Shown here one piece after another: positions 39,179 to 51,027 of a DNA stretch of 64,000 bases. The notes beneath the pieces are model-generated. The model saw only the letters and a list, made by a program, of their open reading frames with translations. It had not been told where the DNA came from and did not search any database. Numbering within the stretch: position 1 is the stretch's first letter; every line of letters begins with the position of its first letter. The stretch is from Crambe crambe. Its lineage: Eukaryota; Porifera; Demospongiae; Poecilosclerida; Crambeidae. The position numbers and the translations under genes are program-made. The stretch spans positions 6,483,205 to 6,547,204 of the forward strand of contig OZ004588.1 in NCBI GenBank assembly GCA_963924555.1. The letters run 5' to 3'.

Positions 39179-40139
39179 ATGGGACACATTGAAGCAGGAG
39201 TAACATTGATGGTTCTCATCATCACCATCCTGAGTGAAACAGGTTAGTATACATAATTGATGCTGCATGTAGCTAGCTTCACTTCATTCTGGCACTTTGC
39301 AGTTAATGCACATGCTGTTCCTGATAATGACACCTCCATGCAGCAGCATGAAGTGGTATCAAATATTAAACATCAGACAGACACTCGTATCAGTGATGAT
39401 GGAGCAACAAGAATCATCAATACTGTGGAAGTCACTAAAACTGGAGACAAAACTCAAGGTCGATATTGCCTTGCTCATAGAGCTATATAGCTAGAGATAA
39501 AGTTTAGCAATGACTTGACCACTGGGTATTTCACATGGTACTCTATTTTACCGGAACCTAATGACAAATATTTCCTTATTTGCAGGAGGAGTCAACTACA
39601 TCCGTTGGGGGAGGATTACGTGTCCTGACACAGAGGGAACCCAGTTACTCTATAGTGGGGTGGCAGCTGGATCCTTTTACACCCAGAAAGGGGGAGGATC
39701 TGAGTATTTGTGTCTACCTGATCAACCAGAATTTCTGGGAGTTACTGCTGGTCACCAAGATATTCGAGCCAGAGTGTATGGTGCTGAGTATGATGCATAT
39801 GCCAGTCAAAGTCCTCCTGCATTTGGCGATCTTAATAATCACAATGTTCCCTGTGTTGCATGTTCTACTTCCATACGTGGTCAGAAGATCATGATTCCAG
39901 GAAAAATCAGCTGCCCTTCTTCATGGACCAGAGAGTACTATGGCTACCTCATGTCTGAGTATCATAATCATTACCGAAGGTCCTATGCCTGTGTGGATGT
40001 GAATGCAGAATCCATTCCTGGTAGTGCTGGTGACATCAATGGTGCTCTATTCTATTTCACTGAAGTTTATTGCCATGGCATTAAGTGTCCTCCTTATGCA
40101 GAAGGCAATGAGCTCTCCTGTGTCGTGTGCACCAAATAA
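39179..40139 (+). CDS. C4-like secreted protein without a collagen repeat (copy 9)
   Basis: Exons 39179-39242, 39303-39458 and 39586-40139; 257 residues, TAA stop. Signal peptide MGHIEAGVTLMVLIITIL. Exon 2: NAHAVPDNDTSMQQHE, ending TKTGDKTQG, so no Gly-X-Y triplet remains. The complete ten-cysteine C-domain carries small differences from copy 10 (CSTSIRGQ, SAGDINGALFYFTE, CPPYAEGN). Confidence 0.88.
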
Positions 40140-40746
40140 ATGATGACAAAATCAAAAAAAATGTACATTAAATCAATACTAACCAAAAATACCTAGGCTT
40201 GTGCATCAACTGAACAAACTAACTACGTGTATATATATATGTATTTCATATATAGAGCTTGTATTCATGTATTATTATTATTATTATTTTTACTTTGTGT
40301 TATGGAAAGTGTACATGCATGCTCATTGATTCTATCACTAAAGTATATGTGTTGCCATGGCAACGAGCTCTCTGTGTTGTGTGCACCAAATGAATTCTAG
40401 ACTTCACATTTGAATAATGTTAATTAGTACTATTATAGGATTGTGGCTGTATTATTAACTACGTACATTGTGGTAAAATTATCACATTGAGTGGTAAATT
40501 CACACTTGGGAGCATTGCTAACTATTAATTGAGACAGGGGGATTCAAACTTGGGGGGTTTATGGGAGGGGGAGGGATTGAAACTTGGGTACATACACTGG
40601 TTTGTATATAGGTCCATGGTAGATTCTGGAGGGCAATGTTGATCTTGAACCCCTAGAAACACATTCTGGTGGACTATATAAAGAGCATGAATTATTTGGA
40701 ATATCTATAAACTTCTTAGCTATCGTGTTCAATTCACTGGTTCTAA
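40140..40746. other. Intergenic: 3' relic and degraded promoter
   Basis: It holds an AT-rich tract with (ATT)n, a C-exon 3' relic at 40331-40393 (TTGCCATGG...GTGCACCAAATGA) and a promoter block (GGAGGGCAATGTTGATC, CCCCTAGA, ACTATATAAAGAGCATG at about 40675). Confidence 0.65.
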
Positions 40747-41479
40747 ATGGAATATATACATCAAAGCAGGTGTAGCATTGTTGGTTCTCATCATCACCAT
40801 CCTGAGTGAAACAGGTTAATATAATCTGATCACTAATTGATGCAGCTAGCTTATTATTTGATCATAATTATTATTTGTTTTATATTTCATACAGTTAGCT
40901 AATGCCCATGGGTTTACAGCAGCATAAAGTGGTATCAAATATTAAACATCAGACAGACACTCGGATCCTAGGACAGCTGACACACAGGGAACCCAGTTAC
41001 TCTACAGTGGAGTGGTAGCTGGGTCCTATTATAACCAGAAAGGAGGAGGGTCTGAGTATTTGTGTCTACCTGATCAACCAGAATTTCTGGGAGTTACTGC
41101 TGGTCACCAAGAATATCGTGTCAGAATGTATGGTGCTGAGTATGAAACACTTAATACGTACATAGTGTTCCTGCACTTGGCAATCTAGATGATCATAATG
41201 TTCCCTGTGCTGCATGTTATACTTCAGCACGTGGTGCAAACCAGCACTGTCAGCTGCCCCTCCTCATGGACCAGAGTACTATGGCTACCTCATGTCTGAG
41301 TATCATAATCATTACCGAAGGTCCTATTATGTGCATAATCCATTCTTGGTAGCTAGTGCTGCAAACAACGATGGAGCTGTACTTTATTTCACTGAAGTGT
41401 ATTGTCATGGCATTTAGTGTCCTCAGGGAGTCCCTATGCAGCAGGCAATGAGCTCTCCTGTGTCGTATGCACCAAATGA
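40747..41479 (+). pseudogene. Array pseudogene, exons 2 and 3 fused
   Basis: Exon 1 has a 4-nt insertion (ATGGAATATATACATC). Exon 2 is truncated and joined near 40966 directly to mid exon 3 (CACAGGGAACCC), removing intron 2 and the acceptor. Further stops follow in the C-domain. TGA at 41477-41479. Confidence 0.85.
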
Positions 41480-41812
41480 ATTCAAGACTATGACCATGGT
41501 GACTATGAATAGTGACTGTACAGCTACACTGTGTAACATTATCACACTGAGTGGTAAATATTCATTATTGTTAACCAACCACATTAGGGGGGGGGGGGGG
41601 GGGGGAATTTGAACTTGAGTTGCATAGGTTCATGATAGATATAGTCTTAGTGGATTCTGGAGGGCAATGTTAATCTGGAACCCCTAGACACACCTGGAAG
41701 AGCATACATAAAGAGCATGACTTTGAGTAGATCATTAGTTATAAACTTCTTAGATATCAAGATCATTAGTTATAAACTTCTTAGATATCACCTTTGATTT
41801 GCTGGTTCTAAC

Positions 41813-42795
41813 ATGGGATATATCAAAGCAGGAGTAACTTTGATGGTGGTTCTCCTCATCACCATCCTGACTGAAATAGGTTAGTATCACAACAATGATA
41901 ACATTGATGTGCTTTATTTCATGCTGGTAGTTACTTTGCAGTTAATGCCCATGCTGTTCCTGATAATGGCACCTCCATACAGCAGCATAAAGTGGTATCA
42001 ACATCAGACAGACACTCGGATCAGTGATGATGGAGCAACAAGGATTGTCAATACTGTCGAAGTCACTAAAACTGGATCACCAGGACCAGCTCAAGGTCAG
42101 TATTACTGTGATACGTAGCTAATTAATGACTGACCAATGATAATTAACAAATTTCAAACAGTAAGAGAGTCCACACACAATCTCATCCTAGACATGTTTA
42201 AAGATGTTATCATAGTGATGTTCCCTTATTTGCAGGAGGAACGAGCTACATTCATTGGGGGAGGACTACATGTCCTGACACAGAGGGAACTCAGCTACTC
42301 TACGGTGGAGTGGTAGCTGGATCCTTTTATAACAAGAATGGAGGAGGATCTGATTATTTGTGTCTGCCTAATCAGCCTGAATTCTTACGAGTTTCAGCTG
42401 GTCACCAAAGTCATCATGCCAAAGTGTATGGCACTGAGTATGAAACATATGCAAGCCAAAGTCCTCCTGCATTTGGCAATCTTGTAGATCATAATGTTCC
42501 CTGTGCTGCATGTTATACTTCAGCACGTGGTACAAAAATTATGATCCCAGGGAAAGTCAACTGCACCTCCTCATGGACCAGAGAGTACTACGGCTACCTC
42601 ATGACAGAATTTACTGATAATGACCATCAACGAAAGTCCTATGTGTGTGTGGATGTGAATGCAGAAGCAGTTCCTGGTAGTGTTGGAAACATCGATGGAG
42701 CTGTACTTTATTTCACTGAAGTGTATTGCCATGGCATCAAGTGTCCTCCCTATGCAGCAGGCAACGAGCTCTCCTGTGTCGTGTGCACCAAATGA
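41813..42795 (+). pseudogene. Array gene with an 8-nt deletion in exon 2
   Basis: Exon 1 is 41813-41879. Exon 2 starts at 41942, but GTATCAACATCAG replaces the usual GTATCAAATATTAAACATCAG, an 8-nt loss that brings a TGA soon after. Exon 3 (42236-42795) is open, with all ten cysteines but IHWGRTTCP instead of IRWGRTTCP. Everything except exon 2 looks functional. A recent pseudogene is the simplest reading; a sequencing or allelic difference is possible. Confidence 0.75.
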
Positions 42796-43064
42796 ATTCT
42801 AGACTATGCATAACTCTATGGTGACTTCACATTAGAGTATAGCTATAGAGTGATTGTAATTTGGAGTGTGTCTATGTATAGGATTGTGGCTGTATACATT
42901 ATGATAACTACATTGTGGTAACATTATCACATAAATTCACAACCACGTTAGGGAGTATTAAGCTAGACTGTATGGTGAGGGGTTTGGAGGTTGGGGGGGG
43001 GGGGGGGATTTAAACTTCAGGGTAATATTATATAGGTCAATGGTAGTTATGTTATTAAATTCTG

Positions 43065-43116
43065 GAGGGCAATGTTAATCTTGAACCCCTAGACACACCT
43101 GGTGAAGCATATAAAA
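43065..43116 (+). promoter_or_regulatory. Array promoter module, 43178 gene
   Basis: CTGGAGGGCAATGTTAATC, TTGAACCCCTAGACACACC, TATAAAA (43110-43116), then GAGCAGACTTAGTTTCAG. A poly-G tract lies upstream at about 42992-43007. Confidence 0.8.
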
Positions 43117-43177
43117 GAGCAGACTTAGTTTCAGTTGATCATTAGCTATAACTTTCTAGCTATCATCTAGTTCTAAA

Positions 43178-44131
43178 ATGGGATACATTGAAGCAGGAGT
43201 AACATTGATGGTTCTCATCATCACCATCCTGAGTGAAACAGGTTAGTATACGTAATTGATGCTGCATGCAGCTAGCTTCACTTCATTCTGGCACTTTGCA
43301 GTTAATGCCCATGCTGTTCCTGATAATGGTACCTCCATACAGCAGCATAAAGTGGTATCAAATATTAAACATCAGACAGACACTCGTATCAGTGATGATG
43401 GAGCAACAAGGATCATCAATACTGTGGAAGTCACTAAAACTGGAGACAAAACTCAAGGTCGATATTGCCTTGCTCATAGAGCTAGAGCTATATAGTTTAG
43501 CAATGACTTGACCACTGGGTATTTCACATGGTACTCTATTTTACTGGAACCTAATGACAAATATTCCTTATTTGCAGGAGGAGTCAACTACATTCGTTGG
43601 GGGAGGACTACGTGTCCTGACACAGAGGGAACCCAGTTACTCTATAGTGGAGTGGCAGCTGGATCCTATTATAGCCAGAAAGGAGGAGGATCTGAGTATT
43701 TGTGTCTACCTGATCAACCAGAATTTCTGGGAGTTTCTGCTGGTCACCAGGATCATCGAGCCAGAGTGTATGGTGCTGAATATGAAGCATATGCCAGCCA
43801 AAGTCCTCCTGCATTTGGCAATCTTAATAATCATAATGTTCCCTGTGTTGCATGCTCTACTTCAGCACGAGGTCAGAAGATCATGATCCCAGGAAAAATC
43901 AGCTGCCCCTCTTCATGGACCAGAGAGTACTATGGTTACCTCATGTCTGAGTATCATAATCATTACCGAAGGTCCTATGCCTGTGTGGATTTGAATGCAG
44001 AATCTATTCCTGGTAGTGCTGCTAACAACGATGGAGCTGTATTCTATTTTTCTGAAGTTTATTGCCATGGCATTGAGTGTCCTCCCTATGCAGCAGGCAA
44101 CGAGCTCTCCTGCGTTGTGTGCACCAAATAA
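43178..44131 (+). CDS. C4-like secreted protein without a collagen repeat (copy 10)
   Basis: Exons 43178-43241, 43302-43457 and 43578-44131; 257 residues, TAA stop. Signal peptide MGYIEAGVTLMVLIITIL. Exon 2 spacer NAHAVPDNGTSIQQHK, TDTRISDDGATRI block, end TKTGDKTQG without triplets. C-domain: [73 protein letters not shown]. It is the last array member on this side and a close paralogue of copy 9. Confidence 0.88.
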
Positions 44132-44546
44132 ATTCTTATAGCTATATAGTGACTGTATTATTTTTGCAGCAAGCTACAGTTCATACATATATTTACGTGT
44201 ACCTACAGTAATATTTTTAAAGTACAGTTATAATGTGTCCTTATTATGCCACGCTTTATGAATTTATTCCAGCAGAAATCAGACCAGCCTTGGACTTTCA
44301 GTAGCTATATAACCACACCCATTTTGTATAAGTCACACCTACGTACCATTACCATCAACTTGATGTTACTCATTCACACTGGGCTATACTGTTTATTGTA
44401 TCCTGAGTGTTGTTCTCTTGTATCATTAATTTTCGTAACTCAATTGGGCAAGTTTATTTAGCTAGCAACCTAGGAAAATTCCCTTTGCCTGCTTTGCTAG
44501 GAGGATGATCAGGCTTACAATATACCATCTATAACTGACCAATCAG
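44132..44546. other. Intergenic, nothing recognised
   Basis: AT-rich spacer between the array and a MITE. Only short chance ORFs. Confidence 0.6.
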
Positions 44547-44956
44547 TAGGCCTGAGGCTATTATGCCGGCATAATTTTGGGCATAATCGGTACTTCCATT
44601 CTGCTGGCATAATGCTGGCATAATAGGTAAAATTTGAGCATAATCATGCATGTCTAGATATAAATGCTGTACATGCACTATCTATACAGGCTTTTACAGC
44701 TGAGTCAGTTTACAGGCAGTGACACTGACTCAGCACTAAGTCAGTAGTAAAAGCCTGTGGACTGTCAACTGTGCTTTTGCTGCAGTACAACAAGCATTGA
44801 ACTTGAATTGCACATGCACACACTTTCATAATACTCATTCATCAAAAAAGTTTTGAGCATAATTTTGAGCATAATAGGTACCTAAATGAGCATAATTTTT
44901 GGGAATTGCTCAAAAGCATAATAGGCTAAAAAAAGAGCATAATAGCCTCAGGCCTA
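44547..44956. mobile_element. 410-bp MITE with 8-bp target duplication
   Basis: Perfect 20-bp inverted ends (TAGGCCTGAGGCTATTATGC and its complement), flanked by CCAATCAG on both sides. The interior is rich in GCATAAT in both orientations and has a hairpin pairing CAGGCTTTTAC with GTAAAAGCCTG. An 8-bp duplication is typical of hAT-type transposons. No transposase. Related to 51464-51904. Confidence 0.88.
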
Positions 44957-45064
44957 CCAATCAGCAATTATGATTATTTAATGATAATAATAGCTAATAG
45001 TTGAACACAATAACAGTGAGAAAAAGATAGTAGGAGGAGAGGAATTAGGTAGCTATAATTATAG

Positions 45065-48000
45065 CTACAGTGTAGCCACAGTTTGAAGAAGTCCTTGTAG
45101 ATTAGGGTAGCCCTTTGCTGACAACGCTAAAAAAATTAGGTTCTTTACTTCACCTGTGGAACGCCGTCTTGCTATTGCTTCTTCAGTGATGTCGGTCATA
45201 CCATAAGGTAGTGCTTCTTCTGGCTGCAAATCATCTCCCAGAAAAAACTCAAGGACTTGCTGTTCATTGAGAGTGCGAAGGTAGTGAACTACATACACCT
45301 TATCTTTGGGGTACATGGATTGTCCTTCACCTACACAGAGAGCCAAGTTGACTTTACAGTACTGGCCTGATGACAGCATTCCTTGCATGTGCATGAATAA
45401 TAACTCTTTGTGAGTTTTTTCAATGCATCGTGCCTGAAATTGTGGAGAAGGTATTGACTCAGATGGCTCCCATACTTTTAAATAACTCTCTGCATTTCTA
45501 GCATTGAATATCTGGCAAGATTGGCTGCAGAAGCGCAAAACAATGTCGTCTTTCGTTCGAGCAGTTAGACCAAATGATGCTGGCTTCATACACACTTGAC
45601 AGAGTTCAGCACAGTACCAGCACGCTGAGGCTGAACACTTGGTATCAAAGCTGGGTATTTCACTGTGAACATAAATATTATAACATTATTGTATGATATC
45701 AAAGAGACAGCCTATAGTTAAACCACTCTGGTCAAGTGACTCCAAATCTGGCAATTATAATTATGCTATATTGAATTATACCAAGAAAAATCCCACACTC
45801 TATACTAATAGATTAACCTGTTAGCAGTTCTACAGGAAATACACTAACCTGGGTCTGGCATCTATAAGGCCCTAGAGGTTGAGTAAGGTATTCCTGTGTA
45901 TATAGCTACCATACATGCCAGTGATCTGTATGATCTACAACTGCTAAGAGTAAGCTGCAAAGTACTATGCAGACTATACTGATAAATTCTGCTAAAATAT
46001 CAAGCGTCATTACATGCAATAATAATAGTGACAGTCACTTCCCCCCTTGCCAATAATCCAGCACACAAAACTTACATCTGTCCATAATGGCTCTGAATCC
46101 TCTTGAGTAATGACATACAATTGGCTATTCCCTTCTCGTTTAAAATTTCTGGCAGCTTGATGATGCTAATTGATCGAAAATTTTCAACTATGTCAAACTC
46201 AGTACCCTTGAGCACAGTTTTAGGCTTTAACTCAGTGAGGGACTCCAGAGCTTGTAAAGTGAATGGACAAATGAAGTTGCCGTAGTGAAGCTGAAGGCCA
46301 GGTTCAAAATGATGATACAAAGCATAAGGTTTATCCAGTGAATACACTTCATCATTGCCCACTGCTAGAAATATAGTGTCTCCAATTCCTTTACCCAGAT
46401 TGAAACTCTGGTGGACTAAAATTTTGTGACCATCTGGAAGGAATACAGATGTTGATGCATGAGATGGTCTAATTAAAAACCGATCAGGTAAGAAATTTGC
46501 TATCTTTACAGCTTCAGGAAGTGAAGAAGGCATTACACGTGTTAGTACTTCATCAGCTCTCTTTTGGCTTTTGATGACAGGAAATAGTGCTTGACCAATT
46601 TCTGAAGGTTGCTCGATTTTTTTGCTCCTAAAGTCTCTTACAACTCTGTCAGGTAACTGAAGGATTTTAATATCATTCTCAACAGCTCTAAACTGAAAAG
46701 CTTTCCAGATCCCTTTAGGTAACTTAGCCCCCCTTTCTTTGTCAGCTGGTACTGGAAAACTTCCACCTTTGGGATCAATGATGCATTCGCTTGAAGTGTT
46801 AAGTTTATCTGGCTTGACTGAAACTAATACGTTGATCATGCCAAAATGAACAGCAAATGCATGCAGTTGATGTGGACGACTTACCACATCATCATCAAGA
46901 GGACCTTGTATATTTAGGTAGTTCAAAATTTCAGAAGTCAAGACTTTTGACATGCTGGACTGGGAGTCATCACTGGATATCTCTGAAGGATTCACAAGTA
47001 TAGCTATTTTGACTTCCTCAGGAGGCGGGCAGGACTCAAAGTGTGGGAAATTCTGAGGATTAATATGACCAAGAAGTCTGCGGCATTTATGAAAAAGGTC
47101 ATAAACTTCATCACTATTGATGTATATGTCATTATATTGCATGGCTAGACCCCTAAATATCAATCCAATACAAAATTGATAGAGCCATTCTCCGTACTCA
47201 ATATTCTGAGGAAGAGTAAGCTTTTCAGGATCTGATTGATCATAAATCTTCGAAAAGAATAATGGATTGAACTGTGTTTCGCCATGCTTGCTCAAGAGAT
47301 TCTCGCAACTGGAGCAAAACATCTTGTAGTATAGTTCTTTGGCAGACTTGGAAGAACCATAATAATTGTTACTGTGATAAAAAATTTTATGATCCAATGG
47401 CTTGGCTGCACCTTTAGAGAAAGTTTCCAAAAGAGATTTAGGGAAATAATGGCTTTTTCTAAGATTTCTCTTTTGAAGACAAAGAAGGCATCGATTGCAG
47501 TCACCTTTAGCTATGGTAATGTGATCTAACATCACTAAGTCAAGCATTTTTAATTCTTTTGGGAGAAGAAACCCATTATCCAAGGCAGCACCTAGTAATG
47601 CAATCGCTAAATCTGATGTTTGACAGCATGCTTTGTGCAGTTCTTGGTACTCTGCTGTATGCTTCAATTCTTTTCGGCTTTGTTTTATCAGCTGAAACTT
47701 TTTTTTCTGGTATATATGAAAGCTTGCCTTTCCCATAAAATACTTCACCTTATCAACATCCTCTTGAGAACTCAAAGTTTTAATAAATCTCTCACATGAA
47801 CTAACACATTCTGAGTAATGTGCATGTTCATAGCAGGCTTCAGCATATTTCAAAATTCTTGAAGTGCCTATAATGAGAACAGAAATTTAATTAAAGGAAC
47901 AAGGTAATGATGAAGGTGCTATCTATCAACAATAAGAGAGCATATGGTATTGGTATCCCACTGCATTGATTCGGGCAAGCAAAGCAAGCTCCGAATTCGG

Positions 48001-51000
48001 GAGTCGTATGAGGATTTTACGACATTCTAACATTACAGTTATGATCTTGGGTAAGCTAAATATGTGCGCTTGCCCCATAATACTTGCATTTCCCTAGTAC
48101 GTAGAAACTGGTTTTGACATGACTAAAAGAGCATACACAATTATTATTTACACATGCATACAGTAGAGCTAGATAGCTAATTGGGAATAGCTATCTCCAT
48201 GATCAAAATATACTGGCTTTTATTTTAATTATGCAGAGTACAGGGTACACAGCTACACGTACATCAGGAAGAGGAGGCTTAATGCACTGGAATTCCGGGG
48301 GTTTATCTATAGCCAGGGAGGATCGTACTGTAGAACATCTGTCAAGTTGTGTCTTGCTGAACCACTAAATAAGCATGAGGTTTGCCTTGATTATATATAG
48401 TGCATGCCCAAAACCTCAACCATTCAGCTGATTGGATCAGTGACACACTTTTATATAAACTTCCATGTAAATACTTTTATTAGTAGTTGGTATAGCATGT
48501 CAGTTACAACTACAGTATGTAAACTCTATGTGAGTTAGTATAGTGCACAATAGTACAACTAGGTTGGTTGTCAGAAGGTTGTATATAGCTCCTTATTGTA
48601 AGCCACTACACCTATTTCTTATTCCTTATGGACAACCATCCGAAGGGCATTAAATCAATCAGTGAGGGTTGCCATAGGCCATTTTCCAGGTCAAAAGGTC
48701 AATGTCTGATTGCTGTTTGGTCTGACATCACAGTTTGCTTTAATTGTGCCTGGACTTTTTCACTGTTTATTGCATTCAAGAAATGGCCAATCAACTGTTG
48801 CCATGGTCGGATATTTTGTCAAAAGAGTTCTAAGCCTCACTGAACTAGAGTACATGCTACCTGGCTGGAAAGAAAGGATTCATGATAGGGCTGCTATAAT
48901 TATGGAAAGTGATCTGGATGAGGAACAGCATTTATGATCCAGCCTAAGTCAAACACACAATCATATCATCTGAAGTAATAGTGGGTGTGTCCATTTATGA
49001 TAAGTAAGCTTCACTTAAACAGCCTGCAGTATTAACTAAAACTTGAGGGGATGAAACCATACCTTCATAATTCATATCCATGGAAAACAAAACTGATTCA
49101 GCAAGGATTATCACCTCTTCATCATTACTAGATTTTGAAAGGGAAGAAACGCACTCTTCCATTGAAATCTCGTTAGATTCAAGTTCTTTCTTGAACTTTG
49201 GCCCAACAGTTGGCAGTCTTAATAATGTCCAAATTAAATCACATCCAGCATTCTGCTCAGAAATGCTTCCTGAGATGAGCAGAGCAGCCAATGAAGGAAC
49301 GATATCACCCCCAATAATCATATCACAATTTTTGAGATTAGAAGCAAGGTGTTTTATGGTTCTTAGTGCTTCAGTCACAGAAAATGAACACATATCGAAT
49401 TTCACTAGACGGCTAACGGCTGTGATACTGTCTTTTAGAGCTCCAAGAAATGTGTCGTGCTCCTCAAGACTTAGTTGAAGTAACTGTTCGATTTCTGCTT
49501 GAGAGAGAAGCACTGATAAAGAACTCAAGATGAATTTGGCATGAAGACGAACTTCGAAATAGGGTGAAGTCATGTACGGCTTAAAAATTGGGATGCAATC
49601 AAACTCCGGTGAGAGAAAGTATCCATTTAAACTTGTTACTTGAGAACAGTTATAGATTGTACTGAGGTTCAGTGCAACAAGAAGTCGTATTATCTCAGGA
49701 TTCTATAGAGATGAAAAGGGAATCAATTGATAGAATTTAGCAGGGTTATTTCAAGGGGGGCGAGGGGGGGCCCTCTGAATAACGGCTTCCCCCCCCCCCC
49801 CCACCAGGAATTAGCTTTCATAATGGTTTGTAGTTGCCCCTCCTCAAATTTTTTCACTAGGCGCATTTGACCCCCCTTGAGCAAAATCCTGAATTAAACC
49901 CTGTTTAGGCAAATCGTAACAAACAAACAAACAACAAACAAACAAACAAACAAACAACATGAGCATACATATTATTTATCAAAGCGATCGACTAATACAT
50001 TACAATTACCCATACATGTACTGTGGTAACTTAGTGATAACACACAAAAGCAGCAATTTGACAACAGATAACAACTGACAAATATTATTCATATGAATAT
50101 CAGGATGAACGTAAACCCACTAAATTATTATTATACGTAATTAGAGAGTAATATTAAAGTAATGCATATCTCACTTTACCATACTTACCATGTACTTACT
50201 TACCATGCTACTATTCTTTAACATGCAGAGCTGATCGATGTGTTCCACTAAAAATCCCTTTTTCACCACATAAACTGCAAGTTCCTCATTATTGTTAGTC
50301 CACGATGACAGAAGAGAATGTAGCATAAGTAGACTATTGGCGAGATGAGGGTCAATTCCACCAGGAAGAGCTAGATTAACAAACAATCATTGTAAGTGGA
50401 TGTGCAGCATGGATTAATGGTTTCATTCATGCGTAATGATTTTAGTATCATTCTGAGACCCTTTACCTGATAATGTGAGTGGAAGGCTATAGTTAGGACT
50501 GTCTGTAAGGAAGGTTTGGACTATAGTGCACCTGGATTCTAGTATGTGGTTAGTAGTGTGATCATCTCTGATGCACCTCCCTTCTCCTATGGCCATGCAC
50601 ACCAAGTAGAAGGCAGTTTATTAAACTAACCTCGAAATACTTCATTAAGAAACTGGTACAGTAAGTGAAGATATTTCATTTGGTCAGCAAGCAAAGCATT
50701 ACATGTGTTTCTGATTTGTGTATGTTCGTCATTCTTGTTTATATCATTGCAGAAGTCATCTAAAGCTTGAAAAACACCAACACTCAATTGTCGTTTCATC
50801 TGAACACTCCTTTTGTCTGCCAAATACATCTCAACAATATCCATAGCTGATTTTAAGTATGGATTTGAATGTTCACACAGTTGACTAGAACTGAGAAGTT
50901 CTTCCTGATCGGTAGGACCAGTAGTAGGATTGTTCTTCACAGAACTGGGTTTCTCAGAGGAAGGTTGCACTTCATTTTCGACAGTAGATGATAGTCCGCT

Positions 51001-51027
51001 CTTCATAATCTCACTCTGGTTTTCCAT
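45065..51027 (-). CDS. Unrecognised large ARM/TPR-like, zinc-motif protein
   Basis: Five minus-strand exons: 50631-51027, 50204-50370, 49063-49702, 46076-47867, 45065-45662. Phases agree at every junction; 1197 residues. The start at MENQSEI was chosen because a duplicate at 57.9 kb keeps the same ATG. Residues 1-130: polar, serine-rich, then helices. 133-400: leucine-rich helical repeats of ARM/HEAT type (LLVALNLSTIY, LLISGSISEQNAG). 402-490: TPR-like helices. 528-590: C-x2-C, KSHYFPK, then FC-x2-C-E, resembling HNH-type zinc modules. 1020-1048: C-x2-C-x20-C-x3-C, the TRASH/MYM spacing. No SET or kinase motif seen. Function unknown; an intracellular scaffold with zinc-binding modules is an inference. 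It is transcribed away from the 52024 gene. Confidence 0.85.
47868..49062. other. Large intron of the 45065-51027 gene
   Basis: About 1.2 kb. Open frames at 48628-48937 on the plus strand are short, lack an identifiable family and have no clear splice partners. I do not call them genes. Confidence 0.55.
49742..49980. repeat. Inverted-repeat element plus CAAA repeat
   Basis: GCAGGGTTATTTCAAGGGGGG and CCCCCCTTGAGC...TTAAACCCTG form ragged inverted ends around a G/C-rich core, followed by (CAAA)n. The duplicate lies at 56757-56930. Confidence 0.65.

Noticed and set aside
7034-44131. Array C-domain as a type IV collagen NC1 domain
   Set aside because: The cysteine pattern and motifs ([23 protein letters not shown]) fit the short-chain C4-like family. 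I could not match them to the duplicated NC1 pattern.
45065-47867. SET/MYND methyltransferase (SMYD-like) for the large minus-strand gene
   Set aside because: TPR-like helices and clustered cysteines suggested it, but no SET catalytic motifs were seen and the cysteine spacing does not fit MYND.
48628-48937. Plus-strand open frames inside the large intron of the minus-strand gene
   Set aside because: Short overlapping frames with no recognised domain, no splice context and no duplicate support.
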